Shown here: one piece after another, positions 15,015 through 22,098 of the stretch
How positions within the stretch are numbered: the stretch's first letter is position 1
Layout of the letters: each line of letters begins with the position of its first letter
DNA from: Hahella sp. KA22
Lineage (GTDB): Bacteria > Pseudomonadota > Gammaproteobacteria > Pseudomonadales > Oleiphilaceae
Direction of reading: 5' to 3'
Assembly: GCF_004135205.1 (NCBI RefSeq)
Contig: NZ_CP035490.1
Location: 496,001-560,000 of the forward strand
DNA: 64,000 bases
Program-made: the position numbers and the translations under genes
Notes under the pieces: generated by a model
What the model saw: the letters and a program-made list of their open reading frames with translations, nothing else
Databases searched by the model: none
What the model was told of the DNA's origin: nothing

Positions 15015-16196
15015 TCAACGGCTCTTACTCACCACCATGGCGCCCACATCCCCGTTTTCAGAGATCGAGCATATCAACGTATAAGGACCACACGCATACT
15101 GACGCGCAAAGCTTCTTGAAGCGATGCAAAGCCCCGCCACTCCAGCTGCTGCGCCAATATCCCCCCAACTGCTCATAGGGACAATCTCATTACTGGCCTC
15201 CCAATTTATGCCGGAAGGACCCGCCAGCCGCGACTTTGCCGTTCCCCAAGCCATAGAGCGCCAGTTTTCCCCGTTAACGTCGATAACGACATCGCCATGG
15301 AAGGATGAGACGCCAGCGGAAGCGATGGCTTCCGTGACCGCCTCCGCCAACAACATTCCCATTTCGCCGGCTTTGGTCATACGCCAGACGGCTGGCGTCG
15401 TCACTTCTCCTTCCGTTCCCTCCCCATTCTCGCCTTCAGGCTCAAACTTATTCGGGAACGGTTTAAATGACGCGCCAATGATTTTTGATTCAGGCGAACT
15501 TGCGCGCGTTTGAACGCTTCGACTGGTTTCGACCAACACACAGGCTGCCGCTTCTCCTGGGATCATGCCGGCCGCATTTTCTGCCGTCAGCAAACGCGCC
15601 TCTTCATCCAGCTGCGTCACACACAGATAGTCCAGGTAAGAGTCAACGCCCAACAGAATGGCGCGTTCATAAGGGCTGGTTTCCAGAGAACGCTGAATAA
15701 TCCTCATTGCATGCGCCGCCCCGGCATGGCCAATACGAACAAACCCTTGCGCGGGCGTAGACAGAGGCAAGTCCAGGCTTTCGCAGAGCGGCTTCAGGCA
15801 GTATTCCCGCAAGAGGTTGTCTACCTGATCCTCGGGCCAATTAAATCGCTCGTAAGTTATTTCGGGCAGAATCCAGATAAGCGCCGTTTGCCGCCAAAAT
15901 GCATGGTCCCGGGTTGGCAGCTTTGCATAGGCGATCAAGTCTTTCATCGCGATGCGCGCCAACCTCAACCATGCCGCGTTTTGGACATATCCCTGCGTTA
16001 GGGTATGCGCCGGCGCCCCCGGAATAGGCGCGCTCATCTCATCGGAATCGTAGGTTGAAAAACCTGGTACGGAACCAAACCTGGAGATTCCGCAGCGCAC
16101 GGAGGCGCAACTGTTCTTTACGCCGTACCCCACGCAGGACATCATCCCCAAGCCCGTGACCCAGAGTGGAGCAAGCTGATCGTGATTCTGACTCAT
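15015..16196 (-). CDS. Ketosynthase-fold protein of a T6SS accessory operon, apparently inactive
   Basis: This 393-residue protein has the thiolase/beta-ketoacyl synthase fold (VTGLGMMSCVGYG at the start, ILLGVDSYLD in mid-protein, PMSSWGDIGAAAG near the end). The segment where the nucleophilic Cys should lie reads IGHAGAAHAM (about 155-164) and has no Cys. It is therefore unlikely to condense acyl chains and may be a structural or chaperone-like component. Similar ketosynthase-like genes are known beside DUF2169/DUF4150 T6SS accessory genes. I prefer the ATG at 16194-16196, five bases after GAAGG. Its neighbours on both sides are in the same operon, with gaps of about 25-30 bp. Fold call is good; role unknown. 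Confidence 0.72.
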   Translation of the reverse strand: MSQNHDQLAPLWVTGLGMMSCVGYGVKNSCASVRCGISRFGSVPGFSTYDSDEMSAPIPGAPAHTLTQGYVQNAAWLRLARIAMKDLIAYAKLPTRDHAFWRQTALIWILPEITYERFNWPEDQVDNLLREYCLKPLCESLDLPLSTPAQGFVRIGHAGAAHAMRIIQRSLETSPYERAILLGVDSYLDYLCVTQLDEEARLLTAENAAGMIPGEAAACVLVETSRSVQTRASSPESKIIGASFKPFPNKFEPEGENGEGTEGEVTTPAVWRMTKAGEMGMLLAEAVTEAIASAGVSSFHGDVVIDVNGENWRSMAWGTAKSRLAGPSGINWEASNEIVPMSSWGDIGAAAGVAGLCIASRSFARQYACGPYTLICSISENGDVGAMVVSKSR

Positions 16197-16220
16197 TGAC
16201 ACCTTCTCAGTACCGCTTTA

Positions 16221-17015
16221 TCAGGTCAGCGACCGGTAACGGGCGACCACTTTCCATTCCTCTTTTTGAGGCAACTCCGCCAAGCGAAGGAGTCTGGCTG
16301 TGGATGGCGCCAGGCTCACTTCTTCCGAAGTCGTCAGTCCCTGCCGCTCAGCCAGGATGAGCCACGCCAGCACTTCGGTGGAGACATGGGCCGTTGTCGC
16401 AGCCTCGGCGGACACATGGGGGTCCATGCTGTCGGCGTCAATCTTCTCTATATCGTCCAGCCGCTTTTGAATGCACTCCTTCAATGCCTCGTCGAAAGCG
16501 TCCTGATCTTTATCCAGCAACGCCTGACATAGCGCATAATGAGGGTCGTAGTTATCGTCGCTATAACCAGAAAACTCCTCCAGCCTCTCTTCAATCTTTT
16601 TCGGATCAGTTTGCAGGTAGAAGTGCTCCATCAATATGCGAGTGTAGAGAAACTCTTCCTCGTACTCCTTCCGTGGATTGAGCTTGTTCGTACTCAATTC
16701 CGCAATGCGTCGGGCGCCTTCTTCATATCCACAAGCGATCGCATCGAAAAAGGGCAAGGCTAAGGAAACCGCTTGCTCCTCTTCCGGAGCCCTCTCCAGG
16801 AAGTAGATAAAGGCGTTTGCGCTATGGCAGAGTTGCTTGTAAAAGGGCTTGGGGTTATCGGTAATCAGCAGCTCTCCCGCCGCCAAGCGACGAAATAGCG
16901 TACAGGTGTATGTATAGTACTGCAGCTTGGGCTCTTCCTTGGGGAGATGTGGAACGATATCTTCCAGCGACATTCCCGTATTTTTTATCGCGATGGGAAG
17001 GTAATTCGATGACAT
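16221..17015 (-). CDS. Imm49-like protein
   Basis: This 264-residue helical protein resembles the Imm49 immunity family: a central PFFDAIACGYEEGARRIAEL segment, then NPRKEYEEEFLYTRIL, a helical repeat (HYALCQALLDKDQDAFDEAL) and a C-terminal LAWLILAERQGL followed by SLAP. Imm49 proteins are predicted to neutralise polymorphic toxins. It is encoded inside the accessory operon between the HEAT-repeat and ketosynthase-like genes, not directly after a recognisable toxin. It might therefore protect against a different toxin or have been adapted as an adaptor. The assignment rests on pattern recall, not a search. Confidence 0.55.
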   Translation of the reverse strand: MSSNYLPIAIKNTGMSLEDIVPHLPKEEPKLQYYTYTCTLFRRLAAGELLITDNPKPFYKQLCHSANAFIYFLERAPEEEQAVSLALPFFDAIACGYEEGARRIAELSTNKLNPRKEYEEEFLYTRILMEHFYLQTDPKKIEERLEEFSGYSDDNYDPHYALCQALLDKDQDAFDEALKECIQKRLDDIEKIDADSMDPHVSAEAATTAHVSTEVLAWLILAERQGLTTSEEVSLAPSTARLLRLAELPQKEEWKVVARYRSLT

Positions 17016-17040
17016 TGCAGGTTTCCTGTTAGTTATATAT

Positions 17041-18399
17041 TCACGCCCAAGAGGCGGCGACTGATTGCTCTCTCACCCACCCGGATAGATCGCGTAGCTG
17101 TTTCGATTGCCGTAACACGGGGTCATTGATATTGAGCTTATGACGCAAGCCAAACTGAATGCCAAGTTCATCCATCAACCACTGTCGCACCTGAGGGGGC
17201 GTTCGGCGATGGCAGAGCCCGCTCCAAACGGCTTGCGCACTATATGGCTGTCCCCCTCGATATCGCAAAGACGGATCAAACCGGCTTTCATTCTGTACCA
17301 GCCATTCGCGCCACTGAGCCGGTTCCTGACATAGCTGATCGACAGTGACGCCGAACTCCCGTCCCTCTGGGTGTTGTGGCGACTTACCTTCTTGAAAAGC
17401 CTCAAGCTCGTGTTCAAATAAGTCTTCTTTCGCGAACTGTTCAGGCACAAACGTTTCCTGATAAAGGGCCGCCCCCAGCATCAACTCCAATGCCAGCGCC
17501 GCATCTGGCGCAAAGGGTTTATCGCCCAGCTCCCGTAACAAGAGGTTTACGGAGGTTAAATCACCCGCCAGTCCTAATGCGACCAAGGTAGTGGATGAGA
17601 CCTGGCCGTCACGAACGAGTTGCTGTAACTGCGCCGCCTGTTTCCTCACTCCAGCCAATGCAATAGGGATAGCTAACTCAGCGGTTCTGCCATTAACGGA
17701 AGTCACTACCTGCCGCTGCCCTAATCGCAGTAACGCAATTCCCGCCGCCTCTGCAACCTCGTTGTTCTCGTGCTGTAGATAGGGTTGTAACAGCGCTGCA
17801 TGTCCCGCATCGCCGTTATCGGCGACAATTCGGATTGCGCGAGGCAATAGCTCCGGACCGGACGTCGACAGCAAGTTCTCCGCTCCCTGACGCGAGATGC
17901 CACCCGCTTGTGCGATGGCGGGCGCCACGATGGGGAATAACTTTTGGTGCTCAGACTCCAGCAAGGCGGCGGCGCGTTGACGCCATGCCAACGGGTAATA
18001 AACTCTCAGCGCTTCCGAAACGGATACAATCTTGTCGATAGCATCCTGGTCCGCTTCGTCTTCCTCCTCTTCCGGAGGATAATCCAGGATATCGATCAAG
18101 GTGCGCCATAATCCCGTCAATGCCGCTCCATCCTGGAGTTTGCATAGGTAGCTGGTTAACGCATATAGCTCGCCTACATCGGCTTCTTTAATGCGACTCA
18201 GACAGAGCGTCTTCGCTTCCTCTTCGCCATCGATTAGCGCTTCTATATGCGCATCCAGCCGGCTTTCCAAGTCAAAGGTGTCAACCCAAGACAACTCCCG
18301 GTCATCTCTCCAGGCCAGACGAGACGAGTACAGAAAGGACGCCTCTTCCAGATGCTCCAGGAACAACTCTCGATGAAAATCAGCTTTCGTCAGACTCAT
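17041..18399 (-). CDS. TIGR02270-like HEAT-repeat protein, T6SS accessory
   Basis: This 452-residue protein is dominated by helical HEAT-like repeats in its middle (for example HAALLQPYLQHENNEVAEAA, GIALLRLGQRQVV), where each repeat ends in a short polar turn. The N-terminal 100 residues are acidic and the C-terminal part contains a conserved-looking RGGQPYSAQAVWSGLCHR stretch. Proteins of this type recur next to DUF2169 and PAAR-like genes in T6SS clusters, and probably serve as adaptors or chaperones for effector loading. The gene lies six bases downstream of the DUF2169 gene, so the two are likely cotranscribed and translationally coupled. Confidence 0.68.
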   Translation of the reverse strand: MSLTKADFHRELFLEHLEEASFLYSSRLAWRDDRELSWVDTFDLESRLDAHIEALIDGEEEAKTLCLSRIKEADVGELYALTSYLCKLQDGAALTGLWRTLIDILDYPPEEEEDEADQDAIDKIVSVSEALRVYYPLAWRQRAAALLESEHQKLFPIVAPAIAQAGGISRQGAENLLSTSGPELLPRAIRIVADNGDAGHAALLQPYLQHENNEVAEAAGIALLRLGQRQVVTSVNGRTAELAIPIALAGVRKQAAQLQQLVRDGQVSSTTLVALGLAGDLTSVNLLLRELGDKPFAPDAALALELMLGAALYQETFVPEQFAKEDLFEHELEAFQEGKSPQHPEGREFGVTVDQLCQEPAQWREWLVQNESRFDPSLRYRGGQPYSAQAVWSGLCHRRTPPQVRQWLMDELGIQFGLRHKLNINDPVLRQSKQLRDLSGWVREQSVAASWA

Positions 18400-18404
18400 A
18401 GTTA

Positions 18405-19469
18405 TCAGACTTCCCCTTTTGAGAGCCGTTGACCGGCCAGGACGTCAACCCTCGGCAACCATAGGCTCACTCCAGCGACATGCTGATGCCCCTCGGGGAC
18501 AACAGCGTAAGCGCGCCAGATCAAATACACCTGGTGCTCGTCCGTATTAATAATCAGGGTGTCGAGCCGGCATTCCATTTCCACATGATTGGCGTCATGG
18601 AAGGACAACTTGCAGCGAGGAGCCGCCAGTCCCGGCAACGCAAACCGTAAAGCGCCCCGCTCCGATGCGTTGATCACGACGACGTCTTCGCCGCCACTCA
18701 AGTATTCCGCTGTCACTAGCCCCGGTGAGCCCGCGTTGAAGAAGCGGCGATCAAAGTCCAATGGATAAAGCGGCGCCCTGGTTCTCTGCCATTCTTCGTC
18801 GTAGGTTCCCGCCAATGGCGTACGCGGAAGCCAATGCGGGCTAATGAAACCAAACCCCGCTGGCGAAGGCTGATCGCGCCAGGATTGAATCAGGTGTCTG
18901 GGGTCTTCCAGATTAGGCAGTGGCATTCCCACCAGACAGTCTTGGCCGGGCGCCATATAGCCTTTTCCGACCGGGTTAGAGGTGCTCATATACTGCGGCT
19001 CCCCCTCGGGAACACGTGGATCGCGCCCACCGAAGGCGTGCTCATAGTTTAAGGGAATGCGTTCAATTGGCTGAGGCGGCGTGGGTTGAAATGTGTCCCC
19101 CACCTTATCCCAATGACGATTACCGTAAACCTGCACGATCTTACTGACAGGGCCGACTTTAACGCCGACTTTTACCGCAGAGTCGCCTTCTTTCTCAGGG
19201 ACGGCATGACCGACCAACACCACATCCGTGGTCAGCTTCAAGGGGACGGCTTCGGGCTCATACTTATAGCTCGCCGTTTCGGGGTCGCCCCAGTACTCAC
19301 CCGCTAAACACAGAGGAGCCTGTTGCTCGCTGAAGCGTAAGTGATTCGTTCCGACAATCTCACAGCTCGCTTTGACTGCGACAGTGACAATGGGGACATT
19401 CCGCTCATCGTAGAAAAACAAGGGCTCTACGACAAATGGGGTGTGATTTACGATGTTTGGCTGCGCCAT
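18405..19469 (-). CDS. DUF2169 family T6SS accessory protein
   Basis: This 354-residue protein starts with the DUF2169 hallmark (NHTPFVVEPLFFYDERNVPI, VTVAVKASCEI) and continues with typical motifs: LTTDVVLVGHA, NYEHAFGGRDPR and ENPRHL-like EDPRHLIQSW. DUF2169 proteins are encoded beside VgrG and PAAR genes and are needed to recruit particular effectors to the T6SS spike. Here the gene follows a PAAR-like gene by about 35 bp and precedes the HEAT-repeat gene. It should act in the cytoplasm during spike assembly. No VgrG or core T6SS gene is present in the window, so the apparatus must be encoded elsewhere. Confidence 0.82.
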   Translation of the reverse strand: MAQPNIVNHTPFVVEPLFFYDERNVPIVTVAVKASCEIVGTNHLRFSEQQAPLCLAGEYWGDPETASYKYEPEAVPLKLTTDVVLVGHAVPEKEGDSAVKVGVKVGPVSKIVQVYGNRHWDKVGDTFQPTPPQPIERIPLNYEHAFGGRDPRVPEGEPQYMSTSNPVGKGYMAPGQDCLVGMPLPNLEDPRHLIQSWRDQPSPAGFGFISPHWLPRTPLAGTYDEEWQRTRAPLYPLDFDRRFFNAGSPGLVTAEYLSGGEDVVVINASERGALRFALPGLAAPRCKLSFHDANHVEMECRLDTLIINTDEHQVYLIWRAYAVVPEGHQHVAGVSLWLPRVDVLAGQRLSKGEV

Positions 19470-19505
19470 TTACGTCTGCTTCCTGATGATGCGCCAACCC
19501 AGGCC

Positions 19506-19967
19506 TTACAGTGGTTTACCGCAAATAATGCAATCGATATCCGTTTTGATCGGCAGTGCGATGATCATCTTTTGAATGACCGGAAAAGGCGGTGTGTTCT
19601 TGCTGTTATGCAGCATCAAGTCAAAAGCGCGAGGCACATTCTTACCTTCCACCTTCACGTTGGGGCTGTAACTGACAAATTCGGCTTTGGACGTCAGTGT
19701 TCCTGAAATAATCCCGCCGCCGGCGGTGCCAGGATTGTCGCCCACGCTTTGGGAAAAATTCGAGTCTTTCACACACACTGGATTGCCGTCGCACTTAACG
19801 GTCTTGGCGCACTTGGCGCTATCCGTTGACTTCGCCACATTTGGATATGGAATAGGAATCGGTCCTGCGCCGGTCGGCGTTTTGCACACATCGGGAAAGC
19901 ACGGCGTCATTCCACCACTGCCCTTATGCACAACAGACCGATTATTAACGCCAACAGTAACGCCCAT
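19506..19967 (-). CDS. DUF4150 PAAR-like spike-tip protein
   Basis: This 153-residue protein has the DUF4150/PAAR-like pattern: VGVNNRSVVHKGSGGM, then TPCFPDVCKTPTG and PIPIPYPNVA, multiple Cys, and NVKVEGKNVPR near the end. PAAR-like proteins cap the VgrG spike and carry effectors across the target envelope. There is no toxin domain fused to its C-terminus, so the AHH nuclease further downstream is the likely passenger as a separate polypeptide. It is the second gene of the accessory operon, about 20 bp after the DUF6484 gene. Confidence 0.85.
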   Translation of the reverse strand: MGVTVGVNNRSVVHKGSGGMTPCFPDVCKTPTGAGPIPIPYPNVAKSTDSAKCAKTVKCDGNPVCVKDSNFSQSVGDNPGTAGGGIISGTLTSKAEFVSYSPNVKVEGKNVPRAFDLMLHNSKNTPPFPVIQKMIIALPIKTDIDCIICGKPL

Positions 19968-19988
19968 GATGAGTTCCCTAGATGAGGA

Positions 19989-20456
19989 TTAGTTACAAAG
20001 AATGCTTGAGCCTTTGATCTTGTTAGCGCCGGAAGCGCGACTCAGGATATTTTTTCCTTTAATCACCACTTTTCCGTCCGCACGCAATAAGATGCTGCTC
20101 TGCCCGCACACAAGATAGATCTCTTCCTGGGCGTCAAAACGGACTTTCTTCCCATCCACTACGGCATGACCGGGACGGTCGGAAGAAAAGGAATACTCTT
20201 CATCGGAGACGAGTCTTTCGTTCACAACGCCAACGACGATTGGCCGGGAGTAATCATTTTCCTCAAAAAGAATTAGCAACTTCTGACCAGCCACCGCTAT
20301 CGTCGGAGGTAAAGTAATTATCGTTTTTGCAGCGACCGGACCTGACGTATTACCGGGGTAATCAACGACCGCGCGGCCATCAGCCAGCTGAACCAAATGG
20401 CCCACCACAGGCGCAGCATCGCCACTGAAGAAGGGATTCTTTAAAGGGGATTCCAC
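19989..20456 (-). CDS. DUF6484-like protein, first gene of the T6SS accessory operon
   Basis: This 155-residue beta-rich protein carries VVGHLVQLADGRAVVDYPGN near its N-terminus, an ILFEENDYSRPIVVGVV segment and a C-terminal repetitive beta stretch (YLVCGQSSILLRADGKVVIK followed by GKNILSRASG). That tail pattern (I-x-L-x-x-D-G-K-V-x-I-x-G) resembles the end of VgrG/gp5 beta-helices, and this is known for DUF6484 proteins encoded next to T6SS accessory genes. It probably binds or caps a spike component. The operon promoter should lie in 20457-20600, but no clear hexamers are seen there. Confidence 0.72.
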   Translation of the reverse strand: MESPLKNPFFSGDAAPVVGHLVQLADGRAVVDYPGNTSGPVAAKTIITLPPTIAVAGQKLLILFEENDYSRPIVVGVVNERLVSDEEYSFSSDRPGHAVVDGKKVRFDAQEEIYLVCGQSSILLRADGKVVIKGKNILSRASGANKIKGSSILCN

Positions 20457-20600
20457 TAGCGTTATTCCTTAAATCAGGGACAATCCACAAAACTCGGATA
20501 GCTTGCATTTTAAGCAGTTATTAGATTGGCGCAATCAGCAATATGCCTTGCCAGAATAGTCCGTTTGGATGATCAGGTCTTTGCCTGCAGCAAGGTGCAG

Positions 20601-20813
20601 TTACGCCAAGACAGGCTTCTTCGACAACGCAGGCGCTAGCTCAATACTCTCAAACTCATAGATGTCAGACGTTTCTTGAACAACCATTGGCAGAGACTCT
20701 CCTTCGACTTCAGAGACCACATCCACCAGCCAGTCGGCGCCGAAGGGTGTAATGTGCTCAGATACGCGAAGGATTCCGATCACCTCTAACAAATTCCTGC
20801 GCAGCTTTTCCAT
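20601..20813 (-). CDS. Hypothetical 70-aa protein
   Basis: A short acidic protein (for example DVVSEVEGESLPM) with no recognised family. It lies upstream of the T6SS accessory operon on the same strand with a 144-bp gap. The ribosome site before the ATG at 20811-20813 is poor, so it may be a chance frame. Confidence 0.35.
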   Translation of the reverse strand: MEKLRRNLLEVIGILRVSEHITPFGADWLVDVVSEVEGESLPMVVQETSDIYEFESIELAPALSKKPVLA

Positions 20814-21072
20814 AACAACGCCGCCAAGTAACGGATAATTTTATCAAGTCACAATACCAGTTATAAATATGGTTATAGACAAGTTTTTCAGGTATTTCTC
20901 AGAATAGTAGAACGATAACATTCTAACTTGAGCTCAATTATTCTTCGCCTTGAGAATTTGAACGTTTAACGCTGCTAAAATATTCTATTGATGCTTGACT
21001 ATACTCAGCAAAGAAGGTTGAATTATATCGCCTCTGGTAATAGTTCTATTTTGAGAAAAACGGACTTCAATA
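20814..21072 (+). promoter_or_regulatory. AT-rich leader of the second SAM-domain cassette
   Basis: This 259-bp stretch is strongly AT-rich like the leader at 10571-10840, but I see no shared block of sequence between the two. No gene is recognised. It must hold the promoter of the gene at 21073. Confidence 0.3.
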
Positions 21073-21603
21073 ATGCTAGCATACGGATATTCTTACGAAG
21101 CGTTTATTCACTACTTAGATTATGCTGTATCTAACGGCCTAATCAGTCCGCATACCGCTCGAGGAAAACAACACGCAGTAAAGCGAATTTTAAGCAGTCA
21201 ACCTGCTGATGTTTTAAATGATTTAAGACAGTTAGATATAGAAGATGTCTGCAAAAGGTTTATAGAACTCCAGTGTGAGAATGTTAACGACAAAGCTAAA
21301 AGCGTCTATTTAAGCCGTTTTAGAAGTTCGATAAAAGCCTTTCTGGCATATATGGAGAGCAAACCCGCTTCTATCTCATTAGACAATTGCCCTATCTCTA
21401 CCCAATCCGATGAAAAGGAATTACTAGTGGCGCAGAAGGAAAGCTTCACTGCAGAGGAATACCTCCCCGTAAAAACCATGAGCCTTGAGTTTCCAGTTGA
21501 TGAGAACCAGTGTATAAAGCTGACGGGGATACCATTAACACTTACTGAAGAGGCTGCCGAGAGATTATCGGATGTAATAAAAGGCTTGGCCAAAAGAAGG
21601 TAA
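21073..21603 (+). CDS. Recombinase-like SAM (core-binding) domain protein, cassette copy 2
   Basis: This 176-residue paralogue of the protein at 10841 aligns with it over the first 95 residues: YSYEAFIHYLDYAV, TARGKQHAVKRIL, DLRQLDIEDVC and VYLSRFRSSIKAFLAYM. This is the core-binding fold of tyrosine recombinases without the catalytic domain. The C-terminus (SLEFPVDENQCIKLTGIPLT, then LTEEAAERLSDVIKGLA) is a beta strand plus helix unit that also appears at the ends of other integrase-like and effector-associated bacterial proteins. Divergence between copies is too great for a recent duplication. It is followed by a hairpin and a small membrane protein, as in copy 1. Confidence 0.6.
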   Translation: MLAYGYSYEAFIHYLDYAVSNGLISPHTARGKQHAVKRILSSQPADVLNDLRQLDIEDVCKRFIELQCENVNDKAKSVYLSRFRSSIKAFLAYMESKPASISLDNCPISTQSDEKELLVAQKESFTAEEYLPVKTMSLEFPVDENQCIKLTGIPLTLTEEAAERLSDVIKGLAKRR

Positions 21604-21605
21604 GC

Positions 21606-21631
21606 GTAGAGGACTGAAGCCAGCCCTCTAC
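21606..21631 (+). ncRNA. Conserved hairpin between cassette genes, copy 2
   Basis: GTAGAGG (21606-21612) pairs with CCTCTAC (21625-21631), and inside it CTG pairs with CAG. Flanking text is also shared with copy 1 (TAAGCGTAGAGGACTG before it; GTAGAGAAATG-like and CCAGTCC after it, and AGTGGATTCCTTT further on). Confidence 0.55.
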
Positions 21632-21780
21632 TTTGTAGTAGAAATGGTTCCCAGTCCAAGACAATTACAAGGAATGGGATAGCCCACATCTATACACGCA
21701 CCGTAGATATTAGTGGATTCCTTTCTATAATACAACAGTCAGGGTTTGCGTCCCGCTCTGGCGGAGATAATTATATCTTT

Positions 21781-22020
21781 ATGGATGAAATTAAATCGAA
21801 TAAAACATACCAAAATACGCATCAGACTGAGCTCCCAATGAGGCAGGAGAGTTTACTCTCGTTATCGTCAGTAGTAATGGTAATAATAACAGTCCTATTA
21901 ATATTTTCTTCAGCACTATACTGGATTGAAAATGATGTAAGGATAGTTTTCTTGGGGCTATTTCCTGCGTCAATTCTAGCACTTTCATTAGCACGTGCTA
22001 TAAAACGAATTAGAGCGTAG
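21781..22020 (+). CDS. Small two-helix membrane protein, cassette copy 2
   Basis: This 79-residue protein has a polar N-terminal extension (MDEIKSNKTYQNTHQ) not present in copy 1. A hydrophobic helix (about 30-48) follows, then a second (about 58-72), then a basic tail (AIKRIRA). The block NDVRIVFLGLFPASILALSLA parallels the block in the 60-residue protein at 11605. It lies about 180 bp after the SAM-domain gene, is transcribed in the same direction and ends before a hairpin. The conserved pairing of the two genes in two diverged copies supports a shared function. Confidence 0.6.
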   Translation: MDEIKSNKTYQNTHQTELPMRQESLLSLSSVVMVIITVLLIFSSALYWIENDVRIVFLGLFPASILALSLARAIKRIRA

Positions 22021-22024
22021 CCTG

Positions 22025-22051
22025 AAGGGTGCCACTTAGCGCGGCGCCCTT
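22025..22051 (+). terminator. Hairpin terminator after cassette copy 2
   Basis: AAGGGTGCC (22025-22033) pairs with GGCGCCCTT (22043-22051) with one G-U pair and a 9-base loop. It separates the cassette from the convergent BREX operon. Confidence 0.5.
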
Positions 22052-22098
22052 ACTTCTCAAGCCATGCTAGCAACGGGTAAACATGAGCTGAAAGTACA

